64,000 bases of DNA from Anaeramoeba flamelloides (Eukaryota; Metamonada; Anaeramoebidae), in assembly GCA_027625915.1 (NCBI GenBank), contig JANTQA010000048.1, forward strand, positions 930,001 through 994,000, written 5' to 3'. Made by a program: the position numbers and the translations under genes. Shown in pieces: positions 34,106 to 51,469 of this stretch (the first letter of the stretch is position 1; every line of letters begins with the position of its first letter). The notes beneath the pieces were generated by a model. That model saw only the letters and a program-made list of their open reading frames with translations. It searched no databases and was not told the origin of the DNA.

Positions 34106-37100
34106 AATTGTTGATTAAATATTTTTGGAGAGCAAAATAATAGTTTTTTTTTTTTTGATAAGGATTGGGTCAAAACAAAATAAAAAAAAAAGAAAAAAGA
34201 AAAAAACGAAAACGAACTTGAAGAAGACATTTAAAATCCCAGAGTTTTAGTTTTAAAATATTAACAAAAGAGAAAATTCCAAAAAAATATTTGAAAAAAT
34301 GATCATTCTAAAAATTTTCAATTTCAGAGAATTTAAAACCAAATTTTCACAAACCATTTCATTATAAAATTTTTCAAAAGCAAAAAAAACTTCCTTGTTT
34401 TTTTGGAAAGACTTGTTTTTTAAAAAATTATTAGTTCTGGAAAAAGAGTAAAATAATGGATGGTGAGAAATAATATCAGAGAAAATTTAATTGTATTAAT
34501 ATTACTATGTGAAATTCCACGTTTAGAATTATATGTTAATATTTAGTTCTAAACTATTTGGGAATCAGGTTTGACCACTTTCTCAATATTGTGGGTTGAA
34601 AAAAAAATGAAACAAAATTATCATTTATCTTTCCCAAAAAGGGTTTCCAAAGTAAAGGATAAAATTTCATTTTTGTTATTACCATAAAGCAAATTATTTA
34701 ACTCCATCAAGATCCTTAGATTGTTTATTTCTCTTTTAGAGTTGTCGTCTTTTGGTGATTGTTTAGGATTTTTTATTTGTGGTTTCTTTGGGAGAGTTGA
34801 ATGAAAATTTTGATCTTTTTATTTAAGAATTAACAGCATGCTTTTGTGTTTATTCTTGAAAATAAATTTGTTAAGGGATGAAAAAATTATTTTATTAATT
34901 CTTAATTGATGCCTAAAGTTCTCTAAATTGAGTTGTTTTGTGTACAATTATAATAATCAATGAAAAGGTATAAGAGATACTGATAAATTCAAATTTATTT
35001 TTGGAAATTTTTAGTTCAATTTCATTTTTTGTGATCTCTATATCTCAACTTTTACAAGAACTCAAGACTATGAATATTTTGAAGGAGCAACTCATTTTAC
35101 AAAGTTTCTCAGTAATTAAGCAAACAGAATGCGATATTCAAAATGATTAAAAAAAGATTTAAAAAGGAAAAGAAAGTAAAAAATTTTTAGATCTTTATTT
35201 GAATTTATCAGTCTCTTCAATATTTTTTACTTTACTCAAATAGTATTATTTAAACATAAAATGAATTGTGGATAGATCTTAAGGGAGTAGCTACTGTAAA
35301 GGAAAATTTTTCACTTTTTTGCAATTTTGAAGAGGATCAGAAAACAAGATTTTTAACTTTGGTTGTCACTCATTGAATTTTATCATTTAACGTGCTTCAT
35401 TCATTAGATTATAAATTTTTACTCCTAAAGTCTCAAAGAAATTGTCAAAATAGGATTTTGAGTTGAATTGCTTAAAATAGAGTTTTAAAAGTGAATGGTT
35501 TCTCTTTTATCCTTATCTCAACATTCTATTTATGGCATTTAATTTTTTCATTGGTTATTTTTTCATCATTTTCAGATTTTTTTTTTTGAGAACAAAAAGC
35601 AATAAGAAAGATTTTTTTTATCAGTGACATTTGGGATTAATGGATTTTTTAATAATGAACAACAACATTATAATTTGTAGAATCACAAAAGAAAATAAGA
35701 AGGGTACTTAAATAGCTAGAAGGATTCCAAAAAATACGAATTATCCCAAAATATATCTACATGTTGGGATTTTAAATAGTTGTATTTGGTGGAATTGGAG
35801 TAGTGAATACGATTATATTTTATCAAAATTTAAACCACAAAATAGTTATAAGTTTTTTTATAAGAATCTAAAATTATCTTCTCCCAAAAAAAAATGTTAA
35901 TTCAAAAAAAAAATAATTATTGAATCAATTTTATCAATGATTTTCTCTTTTTTTTAGTGTTGAATATTACTAAAAAAAATATCGAATATTTTGTAGAATG
36001 AAATTTTTAGAGAATCTACGATCACACTCTACTAAAATAAAATACTCTTATCTCATCTCTCTCAAAATTTTATCATGACTTATGGTATAACTACCACCTG
36101 AAATAACTTTTTATCAAACTTAAAGAAACCAGTCTCATAATTACATATCAATTATTTTCGGTTTATAGGATCGTTTGATTTTTAAAACCCTTTGTGCAAG
36201 GAAACGTTTGATTTAATTTACAAGATGGGATAAAAACATCTTGGCAGGTTATTTAAATAGCATTAGATATAAAGGATGCCAAACTTTTTTATATAAACTA
36301 AATTTCATAATAAATGTCCCAATTTTTTTTTCAAAATTTTTTTAATTAATTTTGAGACGAAAAATAAATAATTCTAGTATTTAGAACTGAATAGTTATAA
36401 TGAGATTTTATTATTATAATAGATAACTTCGATTTATAAAAATATTTATTTTCAAAATTTGAGTTTTAATTAGTCAATGATTTTGAAAAAAAGGTTATTT
36501 ATTGAAGAAAGTTTATCCAAAAATATGATTCCTACAACTTAATCAGTATAAAAAACAGTGTTTGTTATGTAAACATACTATTAAAAAATAGTGGAAACAC
36601 TCAAAATCAAAATATTTTTTTAAAAAAATCTGAATTTATTTTTTACAAATATAATATTGTACCACATTTATTTTACCCAATATTAATACTTTTCTGGATA
36701 GTTCCGTTTATATCCAAATATAAATAGAAAAAAAAATATCAAACTAAAAAAAATAAAAATCCATCTATCCGAAATAATGAAACAAACCCTCAAAAAAGTA
36801 TATATGTAAATTTATTGAAATGTAACCAACAATTTATTTATTTATTGTGAGAAAGGAGTAATCAAAGAAAATTTACTAAATAAAAAAGAGAAGAAGAAAA
36901 ATAATTAAAACATTAAAGTAAAAAAAATATTATATCATTCACACGACCAAATTAAAAATTATCCACGTCCTAGAACAGGAGGAGTAAAAACCCGATAGAA
37001 AGATTATTACTAATAAGATTCCACAAACTGTGATTAATAAATTGGTATTCGACGACTCCGAAAAGTGGGGTACTATAAATGTAACCAACAATTATTGATC

Positions 37101-38046
37101 GTTCATATGATTAGATATCATTACCAAAATGTATGTGATTTTTCTTTTTAAATAAACTCAACATTACCTTCTATCAATCAATGTAAAAAAATGTTTTGAT
37201 TAACGGAACTTATTACCCAAATGGAAAAAAAAATATCAAACCAAAATAGATAAAATGAATTGTAAAATCAAAATAATTACCTGATTGAATGAAAGTGTAG
37301 TATTGTTTTTCTTTTATTTCTAGTAACTGAATCCCAACTTTTCGAATTTAGTTGATATTCAAAATTTTTTAGAAAGTACATCTTTAAATTACCAATTTTG
37401 AATGCTGATATACCTTCAAATTCGAATTGTATTCCACCTTACCATAATATAACCCAATTAAATGGGTTTTTGTAAAACAATAACTACTAACTTCTGGTAA
37501 TCATTTATAATTTTTTCCCCTTTCTTTACCTCCACATGTTTGTGAGAAAAAAAAATATAAAAGTAAATATCTTTGTAATTATCCTCTTCTATACAACATA
37601 AAATAACTAATACTACCAACAGGACTTTATGATATAATTTCACAAGGATTTTTTAGAAAATTTTCCAATCTTTTTCACAGTTTTTTAGATTTCACAATTA
37701 AAAAAAAATTATTCACTTTATTATTATTATTATCATTATTATTTTTTTTTTCTTAGATAACCATTCTTGAAAAAAAGTAAAACACAATTTTTAATTGGGA
37801 ACCTTAACAGAACCTGAAAATTCAAAAGCAAAAATCAATTTGAGGAAGAAAACAAATTTACTTCCAAGAATAATCCATTATCTAATTTTCAATCAAACCA
37901 GCAATTACAAATCAAATCTCCTTGGTTAACGAAATTGTTAAGTGGTTTTGGAGATCTCTCAAATATATTGTCATCAATTTTTTGAACAAATTTTTAATGA
38001 CTGACCAATCAAAGATAAACCCTTTCCAAAAGATAGTAAACTATAT

Positions 38047-38562
38047 TCCAAAATTTTGGACACAATTTAAACAGTTGAAAGAATAACAATACTGCACTTT
38101 AAATTCAATTTGGAAAGAATTTTGATTTTACAAACTATTTCATTTTTTGTCTTTTTTGTTTTGTTTTCATTTCCTTTTTGTAGTTACCTAATCTGTTTCG
38201 TTAGATCTGAAATTTTTTTTTCAATGATTGATAGAAGGTTAGTGTTGAGTTTGTTAAATTAAAAAACAACATACAATTGGTCAATGGTATCTTATCATTT
38301 GATCGATCAACAATTGTTGGTGAAATTTCAACAAATTTACCAATAAATATTTTGTTCAGCTTGTTTCATTATTTTGGACACACCAATTTTGATTTTCTGG
38401 TTTTATATTTTTTTCTTTTATTTGGATTAAAATGATTACTTATTAAAACATTAATACTGGGTAATTTAAATGTTGTTTTATATTAGGTTTGTAAAAATAT
38501 AATAAATTGGGTTGTTTTTTGCCTATTTTTGATTGTGGGTGTGTCCAAATTTTTGGAATGGG
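38047..38562 (+). repeat. dispersed repeat family B, copy 2
   Basis: About 515 bp, roughly 85% identical by eye to 2982-3503 in the same orientation. Inverted ends are the clearest of the family: CCAAAATTTTGGACAC on the left and GTGTCCAAATTTTTGG on the right. The sequence just right of it (38585-38650, CATTTTGTCTTTAAT..) recurs next to the minisatellite at 32855-32925. Confidence 0.75.
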
Positions 38563-38864
38563 ATTTATTTCGAAAAAACTGTTATTGTATTGAACCCCCC
38601 ATTTTGTCTTTAATTATTTATTTATTCTTTTATTAATCGATCTTACTTTTCATTTTCAGGTGCTATTAAGGTCCCCAATTAAAAATCTGTTTCACTTTTT
38701 TTTACCAAATGGTAACTTTTAAAAAAACTAACAAAAAAATAAAATATAAGATAAAATTATTAATTTATGTTTTTATACAAAAGTAAATATTTCAAGTAAT
38801 TATTATTTCAATTAATTATTATTACTTGAATTAATTTTTTTTTTTTTTATTAAATTTTGAAAAT

Positions 38865-40451
38865 TTAATACAACTTTTTATTATTTCTGGTTGTAAATTG
38901 GCTATCCTTTTTTAATAATATTAAATACTTGTTTGGCCATTCATCAGAAAGCTCTTCAATTTTAGATCTTATTTCTGAAACATCCATTTTCAGTTCTTTT
39001 TTTTCGATCCATTGCTTTGTTAATTTAATTGGTATTTTTTTAGTTTTTGAAATTTTGTCTTTACTTTTATTATTATTGGAATTGATAATCTGGGCACAGT
39101 TGCTTTTAAATTTTGAGAACTTACTTCTTCTTAAACAAACCTTATTCCAAAATTTTGGAATGGTTTCTTCAATTTCTTCAATGGAATCTTTTAGTTGGTT
39201 TCCTATGATGATATCCTTTTCTAATATTTCTCTTCCATCCAAAATTTTTACACATGTTTCCATTTGCCTATCATTTACACTGTTGCCCATCGCACTATTA
39301 TTTTTTTGATGATAGCTATTCGAACGATTAATACTATTACCGTGATTATTATGGTTAAATAGCTTATTTTGCTTTCTAGTCACCAAGCACGAAATCGCTA
39401 GTTCTCTTGAATTTGGTATTGAAGAAATTGGGTTTCCAGAGATCATCAATTCCTTTAATCGAATAAACTTATGAAAAACATACAACTGCGAAAATTTCTC
39501 GATCAAATTATTTTTGAGATCAACAATCTTTAAATTTGGTACATTTCCTAACCACGTGATATCTTTGATTTTGTTTCCTCTGAGGCAAAGGATTTCAATG
39601 TTCCCAAATTCCCAAGAATTTACCGATTTGATTGAACTGAGCAAATTATAACTCAAATCAACTTTCCTTAGCAACTGGTTGGAATTTAAATTCGCGATCT
39701 GTGGGATCGAATTGTGTTGTAAATCTAAATTTGTTAAGGATTTTATTGATTTGATCGTTGATGGTATTTCTTGAAGGTTGGCCTTGATGGCCCGTAACGT
39801 GTGCAATTTACAAAGGTTTAACTTGGGCATCTCGTTTTTTTTTTTTTTTTTCTTATTTGCCTTTTTCCGATTCAATGGAGAAACATAGGGATTATGCTCC
39901 CCTTTAAGAGTTAATAATTCGTTGAAGTCAATCCCATTGATATTGGAGACGAACTTCACTTCTTCTAATTGGTGGTATATTAAATGCTGAAGATCAAAGA
40001 TTAAACCAAGATCGCAATTTGTGATTTGCAACCTTTTAATATTTGAAAACAGTTTCCCAATCTGTAACGGCGATTCTTGGATCCCCTGTTCTAATTTTAA
40101 CCATTGCACGCGCTTTAAATAATAAACCAATTCTCCCGCTAATTGTTCCTCATTTAGCATTTGCTGATTTTTTTGTTTTTGTTTCTGATTCTGTTTTTTT
40201 GTTTGATTTTGTTTTTGTTTTTGTTTTTGGCTATTTTTTTGCTTTGTTAAAGGAACTATCGAACGAACATTCCCTAAACGTGATGTAAAAAAAAATAAAC
40301 GAAAATCTGAGAGACGAAGCGCAGACTGCCCATTAAATATCTCTTCAGATCTCTTTTGAAATGTTAAGTGAAGACTTGACATAAACTCTTCTTGATTTAG
40401 AACAGTTGTAGATGTTCGTGGATCATATTCTTCAAATTTTGTTGAATTCAT
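38865..40451 (-). CDS. leucine-rich-repeat protein, nischarin/STK11IP-like
   Basis: 528 aa from ATG 40451 (one more codon upstream is TTG), intronless, TAA at 38865. A Lys/Gln-rich low-complexity stretch (about 71-98) separates an N-terminal region from roughly six leucine-rich repeats (about 215-345), for example LTNLDLQHNSIPQI, LLRKVDLSYNLLSSI, IEILCLRGNKIKDI, LKIVDLKNNLIEKF and LKELMISGNPIS. The spacing, the GNIEILCLRGNKI unit and the closing block NPISSIP..R..AISCLVTRK..VKILDGREI match the SDS22-type LRR with cap seen in nischarin and STK11-interacting protein. A second low-complexity Asn/Ser patch (about 370-395) interrupts the cap. The C-terminus ends in a charged helix with EIRSKIEELSDEWPNKYL. 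No PX or PH domain is visible. LRRs of this class are protein-binding scaffolds; the partner is unknown. Confidence 0.85.
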   Translation of the reverse strand: MNSTKFEEYDPRTSTTVLNQEEFMSSLHLTFQKRSEEIFNGQSALRLSDFRLFFFTSRLGNVRSIVPLTKQKNSQKQKQKQNQTKKQNQKQKQKNQQMLNEEQLAGELVYYLKRVQWLKLEQGIQESPLQIGKLFSNIKRLQITNCDLGLIFDLQHLIYHQLEEVKFVSNINGIDFNELLTLKGEHNPYVSPLNRKKANKKKKKKNEMPKLNLCKLHTLRAIKANLQEIPSTIKSIKSLTNLDLQHNSIPQIANLNSNQLLRKVDLSYNLLSSIKSVNSWEFGNIEILCLRGNKIKDITWLGNVPNLKIVDLKNNLIEKFSQLYVFHKFIRLKELMISGNPISSIPNSRELAISCLVTRKQNKLFNHNNHGNSINRSNSYHQKNNSAMGNSVNDRQMETCVKILDGREILEKDIIIGNQLKDSIEEIEETIPKFWNKVCLRRSKFSKFKSNCAQIINSNNNKSKDKISKTKKIPIKLTKQWIEKKELKMDVSEIRSKIEELSDEWPNKYLILLKKDSQFTTRNNKKLY

Positions 40452-42142
40452 CAAGGAGTTCTCTTATTAGTCAAATAAATGGATTTGGTAGTGCAAAAGA
40501 TGGGTTACAGGAGAAAAGATTGTTTAAAAAATGATTAATTGCTTTTCCAACTTTTTGTAAGAAACTGAAAAAGAAATTGTTTCCTTTTTTGTTTGATAAA
40601 CTATCTTCTAAGAAGACTTGAGAAATCTCAAGATTAATTTGATTTAAAATTTAAAAAACCAGCTGAAAATTATCTTTAGTTGGTATTTGAATAATAAAGA
40701 TTAAAAAAAATTTGGAACGATTTTCTTATTATTTTCTTTTTCATAATAAAATAGTTACAGAATGGAATAGATTGTGATTTGTATAATCTTTTTATTTGTT
40801 TGAAAATTTTGTGTTTTCTGGATAGTGAACTTTGGCTGAACTAAGAAACCACAACATAAGAATTTTAGAGAATTGAAAAAATGAAAATCAAAAGAAATAA
40901 TTCACCTTTTAGATTTCAAATATAAGTGTTAAAAAGGAAAAAAATTTTCACTTTATTTAAATTTTTTTTTTACAAATAGAGACTGAAATCGTAATTACTA
41001 TCCACTTCTTTGAGAATTTATTTATTATCAGAAAAAGAAAAAGAAAAAGAAAAATCTGAAAATGAGATAAAACTTTATCCCATTTAGAATTAAATTTTAA
41101 TAATTTCAACTATCAATGGTAAAATATCGTGGGTAAATGGTTTATTTACTGAATACTTGAGAATTTGCTTTTGTTTGGAAGTTGAATAAAATAAAAAGTT
41201 AAATATTACTCATGCTTGCATAATTTAAGGAAAATAAATTTTTTATATCAACTTGATATTTTTTTTTCCGAGTAAATCCCAAGAATAGAGATTGAAAATA
41301 TCACCACTATATTTATTTTGTTAAAATTTTTGATATTATATAGCTATTGATGAATAAACAATCAAAAATGAAAGAAATATTTTAGAATTTAAAAAAACTA
41401 ATCATTTAAAATTTTGTTCCTTATATTTTTCAAATAATATTATAGTTATTAAGGTCACTTTAATACTGTGGAAGAATATTGTTATTTTGTGTTCATGAAA
41501 ACCGAATTACAAGACTTTAACAAATAAAAATGATTTAACAGAATGAAAATTAAAGGAAAGTAAAAATATTATAATATTTTATGATTTTTAGGTCTTTTAG
41601 GATGACTAAAAACTCATTTATTGATCAAAAAAATTAATGAATTCTCAAAACAAATGAATCAAGTTTAATTTTTTTTTTTTTTTTTTTGATATAGTATCTG
41701 GGTCTTTCAAAAATTATTTTCAAGTGACTTGACATACTTGGGGCCAATTATATGAATATTTAAAAAAAAAATTGGATCGATCATTTCATTATGAAATATT
41801 GATTTTTGAACATTTTCAAGATAAAATTTGAGATTTGGATCATAAAAAAGGTTTTTACTAAAAATCAGAAAAATTGTAAAAATAAACCAAAATAATTGAT
41901 TATTGAAGAATCGAAATTACAATAAGATGTTAAAAACTTAAAAAAACTTTCAGAATTTTAATTGTCAGATCATCTATTTCATAATTATTACTTAAATAAA
42001 ATCAAATTAGTATGTTTTGATATATAATTAATTCATTAAAATTTAATTCTTTTAATTTTGTAAGAAATATAAATCTATCATTTCCATTGGAAAGACACAT
42101 TAATAAAAAAAATCATTATTTTTCATACTGAAATAAATTTGT

Positions 42143-43047
42143 GTCATTACAAAAAATTGGGCTAGTCAAAAATTTGTTTTTGTTTTTTAAATAGTAAATA
42201 TTAAAAAAATGCTTTTTGATCAAAGTATCATTTTATGAACAAATCTTAGATCCAAGAAAAACCAAAGTCATTACCAATAAAAATTTTCAGAAACAATATT
42301 ATTCCATTGCATTCTGACCCTTTTAAATTGCTCAACATCCTAAAAAAGTAAAAATTGAATTTTTATTACATATTTGACTAAAAATATTAGTTCTTTTTAT
42401 TATATTACGTTCCAAGATCAAGTTATTATGTTTGAGAAGACTGGAAATGATTAAATTATTTTAAATTAAGGTTATTTTATGAGGATTTAAAGAATTTAAA
42501 TTGTTTATTAAAAGATTACTATTTCGTTATTTTGAAGTTTTGATTGCAAAAAATTAGTTACAATCATTCTCTTTAGAAAAAATATATTTTTTTGTAAGAT
42601 TATTTAATTTAATTTTGTTTAAAAGGATATTTATGATTATCATTGATAAATTTAGATTATCTAGAAATGATAAATATCATATTAAATTAATAAATTTGAA
42701 AATTATTTCATAAAATGACCTTAATTTAAAATAATTAAATCATTTCCAGTCTTTTCAAACATAATAACTTGATCTTGGAACGTAATCTAATAAAAAGAAC
42801 TAATATTTTTAGTCAAATATGTAATAAAAATTCAATTTTTACTATTTTAGGATGTTGAGCAATTTGAAAGGGTCAGAATACCATGAAATATATATTTTTT
42901 TCAGAATATTAATTAGTAATGGTTTTGATTTTTCTTGAATGTAAGATTTATTCATAAAATTTTGCTTTGATCGAAAATAATTTTTCTAATATTTACTATT
43001 TAAAAAACGAAAACAAATTTTTGAATGGACCAATTTTTTTTAATGAC
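42143..43047. repeat. 905-bp palindrome with ~340-bp arms
   Basis: The left arm (42143-42482) and right arm (42709-43047) are reverse complements around a 226-bp spacer. Identity is highest in the inner half (about 42330-42482 against 42709-42865, for example GACTGGAAATGATT and its complement) and lower outside, where one arm has gained several changes. Outer ends read GTCATTA..AAAAAATTGG. It is either a foldback transposon or two copies of one repeat inserted tail to tail. A transcript through it would form a long hairpin. Confidence 0.85.
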
Positions 43048-44314
43048 CCAATTTTTTTTTATAATGGGTTCAATTACTTCATTCTATTTATGTTTTAAAC
43101 ATAAAGTTTAGAATTTCTTTGAATTTTTATTTATTTCATACAACAATCTATTTTGGCAGTTGGTAAATATTCTGAATTTTAAAAATTTTGAACTTGAAGG
43201 ATAATTTAAATATCAATTTTTTTTTTTGTTAAGGGTTAGATGAAACACATCTAATCCATTAAAGAGAGAATTTTGAAATAAATAAATCCTTTACCGTGGA
43301 CTCAAAGAAAGTCTAAGATAGATACATCAGTCATTTGTAATTGAAACTTCATTTTGTTTCCAAGAATTTTAGAATTATTGAACTTGACAAATAACTTACT
43401 ATACTGGTGCTTTAAATAAAAAATTTTCATTTTATTATTATTATGAAAATTGCTACACTGCCTAACAAAAAACCAAATATTTAAATTTTTAAATATAATT
43501 CTTTACCTAACATTCTTTTAATACGTCCAGAATAGTGTTCAAAAGATAATCAAACTTAACAGATAAACAAAAAAAAAAAAACAGTGAACAATTTTCCAGT
43601 AAAAAGACTCAAATATTTTGAAGTGAATTACTTCGGTGTAATTGCATGGAACGATATTAGAACATAATTTTATATTTATAAATTTCATAATAGAAATTCA
43701 TTTTTTCACATTTTTTCTTTTTTTTTTTTTCAATAATTTTTTGATAACATAATTCATTTGTAATTTTTATGATTTATTAAAAGATCGATAGCCACATGGT
43801 AAAAACTTGTTATTCCAAGGTTACGAAAACAGTAAAAAAGATTGTAGAATTATCCTATTTATTTCTATTGGGATTTTATTTGATCTTCAATTGAAGACCA
43901 ATATGAACATTGTTGGTTTACTCAAATGTGGTGAGAAGAATTTGAGTTTTTCAATTTTTACTAAAATCGATAGATTTTTGGGTTTTATTTAATATGAGTA
44001 TCAACTATTCTTTGATGGGTATTATTCTTCTTTATTCTTTATTTCTTATTAAAGTAATTATTTATATAAAATATTTGATATTTGAAAAAAAATGTTGGGA
44101 ACTATGATTTAAACAAAGTTTACGACATAAAGAAGTCCAAATTTTCAATTTATTTAAATTTTATTTATGAGAATCAAACTGAAAAAAGAATTTTTAGTGC
44201 CACAAAATATTGACAATTGGAAATCAAAACATCACTAGTAATCTCATTTGTGAAAAGAAAGTAAATCAAACGAAATCAAAGATGAATCTTTAATTTGTTT
44301 ATCATTTTTTTTTA

Positions 44315-44477
44315 CTGGTATTTGAATTTTGAATGGGAAAGATTTTGGCTGAATTTTCATTTTTCCTTTTTCGAACAAAGCTACAAATTACTACCTACTT
44401 TTTTGAAAACTTTATTTATAAAAAGGAATCTAGAAAATGAAGTAAAAATACTTTCCCATTTATCATTCAAATACCAG
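44315..44477. mobile_element. MITE, CTGGTATTTG family, best-preserved copy
   Basis: 163 bp from CTGGTATTTGAATTTTGAAT to CATTCAAATACCAG, flanked exactly by TA on both sides. Subterminal GGGAAAGATTTTGG.TGAATTTTC and GAAGTAAAAATACTTTCCC form the usual second inverted block. It defines the family ends: CTGGTATTTGAAT, TA target duplication. Confidence 0.88.
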
Positions 44478-44546
44478 TATTATATTTATTTGTTTTATAA
44501 AATTATGTTTAAATCTATAAATTTGTCGAGGTAAAAATTTGGGATT

Positions 44547-44743
44547 GCACCCAGTTCTCCTTTTCAGTCAGAAAAATTTTAAAAAAAATTAAGGTACAAA
44601 AAATTAATCAAATTAATGGACAAAATTCAAATACCCCTAAAATAATTTGTATGAAAAAAATTCAAAAAGAAGTACCTTAATTTGAGGTTTTTTTGTACGG
44701 TAATTTTTGTTTACATTTTTTTACCTAAAAAGTGGTGCTGACT
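44547..44743. mobile_element. possible diverged CAGTCAG-type MITE
   Basis: An imperfect palindrome whose right end (complement: GTCAGCACCACTTTTTAGGT) resembles the CAGTCAGTTTCACTTTTAAG end of the TMEM18 insertion, and whose inner blocks pair (AATTAAGGTAC with GTACCTTAATTT, ATTCAAATACCCC region). The left end is less clear. Similar length (about 197 bp). Confidence 0.4.
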
Positions 44744-45768
44744 ATACAAGTATTTTTTATAAGTTTCGAATGTTAAGGGTATGGACCAAACGAATAATTC
44801 AGATACTTTACTAACGCTACCCTATTATATTAGTTAAGACTCTAGTGATCTTTTATATACAGATTAAAATACATTATTTTTTAAAAAAATTGTGTTTGAT
44901 CATGTTTATTTTTTGTTCTATTTTTTAAATAACCAAAAAGTCAGACCTGAAAAAAGCACATTAAAACATATTTTTCTAATTATTTTTTTATCCAAGTCAG
45001 TTATTAGAACTTTGTGGGATTTTTTGTTTGTATAACAAATAGAAAAATAATAATTGTTTCCTTTTTTTCTATTTTTTTGAACAGTTTAAAAATTTCAAGA
45101 TCTTGAAATCATTATTTATGTGTTTTGAATATTACATTTTAATGTTTCTAATGAGACAATTTCTATAAAATGAAAATTTGAAAGGAAAGGAACTCTAAAA
45201 GAAAAAATACAAAATGAAATTGTAACACATTTGAAAGAAGAAATTCAAGGATTATTTTTGGTAAAGGATAACAAAAAATAATACAAAGCGAAAATTTGTT
45301 TCTCATTGAGATACCTTTTGAAGAAACTGCAATTCCCAACAACAAACGATACTATATATTTTCTTTTCAAAAAAAGAAAACAAAGCAAAGTGTAAAAGAT
45401 TAATTTTCTGAAAAGTGTGATTTGAAATAAAATTATTATTTTATATTGTGAAAACTTCCACCAACCCCCATTCTATGTTATAAATCAAATCTAATTTTGT
45501 CTTTGCAAACTGTTCCGGATTGAATAAAAGAGTTTTGAAAAAAACGAATACATTTTTATTTTCTCTTTAACAAATCCCTTTAGAATTCTCCTAATTTGTA
45601 CAGTTCGGAATTCTGAATCTACACACTCTAACAGGTTCCATTTAAAGAATCTGGGTAGTCTATTTTGAGATGGGAGAGAAAAGTTTTTTTGTTTATCTGA
45701 TCCATTTTTTCTCCAAATCCAAATTATAACTGTAACTGTCAAAACAAAATTTCCTTTAAATTTCAATT

Positions 45769-50104
<4,336 letters not shown>

Positions 50105-51469
50105 TCATATATTATTACCAATTTATATTATATTTCAAATATAATGTATTTTTTCTTTTTTTTTGTAATTGATTAAATATTAGATAAAAAAAAAACTAAT
50201 ATTTTTTTCGTAAACAAAAATATAGAAAAATATAAATTTACTCTAATAATTTTCTTAAATTAATCAAGAATTAATAACAAAATAAAATAATTTTCCAAAG
50301 AATAAAAACAATATTTTTATATTTTTATTTAAATCTTATTTTTAATGAGTTGCACTGGGAATAATTTAGTTATTGAGAAAAATAGACAACCCAGACTGAG
50401 ACTAATAATTAATTAAAATTAAAATAGATTCTAATATTTATTTTTATAACTGTGGTTCGACATAGTTCTTTTTTAATATTTTTGATTCTTGTAATTATTA
50501 TAAGAATTTTTTTTTACATTTTTTCATTTTTTTTTAAATAAATCGTTCTAATTATCAAATAAATGAGTAAATAATTTTAATTGTTTTATTTTTTTTTTAA
50601 AAGTTTTTCTTTGACTGATGGGGTCAATATATCAACATTTGATGAGATAACATACCAATCCAAAATCAATTATCATATCGCCAAAATCTTAAACTGATTA
50701 TTTATCATATTTTTACTCAATTGAAATTATTTTTTGTTTTTGATCTTTTTCTTTTATCTTATTTAAATAGAAAATGATAAGTAATTGAATTCATAAACAA
50801 AATATCAAAAATAAATAAAACTATTTAAAAAAAAATTACTACATATACAAATCACATGGATTTTTTCACTAAACCACACACTTTCATTTTTTTTTTTTTT
50901 TTTGGTAGGATTTCACCTTTCAAATCACGTAAAAAAAAAAAAACAACTTGTTTGATTGGTATTGACCAGTTTAAAATTCAATCTTTAAGATCAATAAATT
51001 TGAAAAATTTAAAAGTTTTTTTAGGATAGTAATCTAATTGTTAAAAAAATTTGAAAGATCACAAAATATTATTTTCGAATAACAATTCAAAAAAAAAATC
51101 CCCTTTAAAAAAAATTTTTTAAGTGGGAAAATGAAAACCAAAAAGCTTCTCAATTTTTTATTTGGGCTCTGAATGGGTCAATTATTATTTTTTTTTGAAT
51201 CAATTTTCTCATCACAATAAAATAATTTTTTTTTTACTTTTTTTCTGAAAATCTTGTAATTTATATATATAAATACACACTTACAACCATTTCAATTTAT
51301 TTTAAACTAATAGTATTTTTTGTGTATTATTCTCAAAAAACCTAAAAAAATAGTCAATAAAAAAAAAAAATAAATAAACAAAAATTCTTTAATTATTTTT
51401 AATTGATTGTTCATTTTAAAAATTTTGGTTAATAATTTTCAATAAATATTTTTCTTTTATTCAATTGAT
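50105..51469. other. convergent 3' intergenic region
   Basis: Lies between the stop codons of Ras (+) and ESS2 (-), the shortest gene-to-gene gap in the window. Very AT-rich with AATAAA-like words on both strands near each gene end (for example 50281-50306 and, for the other strand, TTTATT near 51296). No further exon seen. Confidence 0.6.

Larger units (their letters stand above)
32116..38046. other. gene-poor gap
   Basis: Holds a 9-bp minisatellite (32930-33005), RRM-like remnants (33841-34105) and a half-copy of the GATCAAAA MITE (34780-34836), but no gene I would assert. A 22-bp word (TGAAATGTAACCAACAATTT) at 36813 recurs in slightly altered form at 37073, bracketing a somewhat G+C-richer 260 bp without a convincing frame. 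Short frames near 37458-37643 lack homology. Confidence 0.5.
40452..45768. other. divergent intergenic region, repeats only
   Basis: Separates the LRR gene (-) and Ras (+). It contains a degraded CTGGTATTTG MITE starting near 40680, a 905-bp foldback (42143-43047), a sequence repeated at 17310-17420 (44200-44305), an intact MITE (44315-44477) and a CAGTCAG-like element (44547-44743). A 91-codon open stretch on the minus strand at 45491-45766 has no ATG near its beginning and no homology; it overlaps the Ras promoter region. Confidence 0.6.

Noticed and set aside
38929-40288. Two plus-strand frames opposite the LRR gene
   Set aside because: Complements of the LRR coding sequence, including its Lys/Gln tract; no independent support.
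45491-45766. 91-codon minus-strand frame beside the Ras start
   Set aside because: No ATG near its beginning, no homology, and it covers the Ras promoter region; composition is better explained by regulatory sequence.
50450-50470. GGTTCGAC word resembling a tRNA T-loop
   Set aside because: No acceptor, D or anticodon stem can be formed around it; no tRNA was found anywhere in the window.
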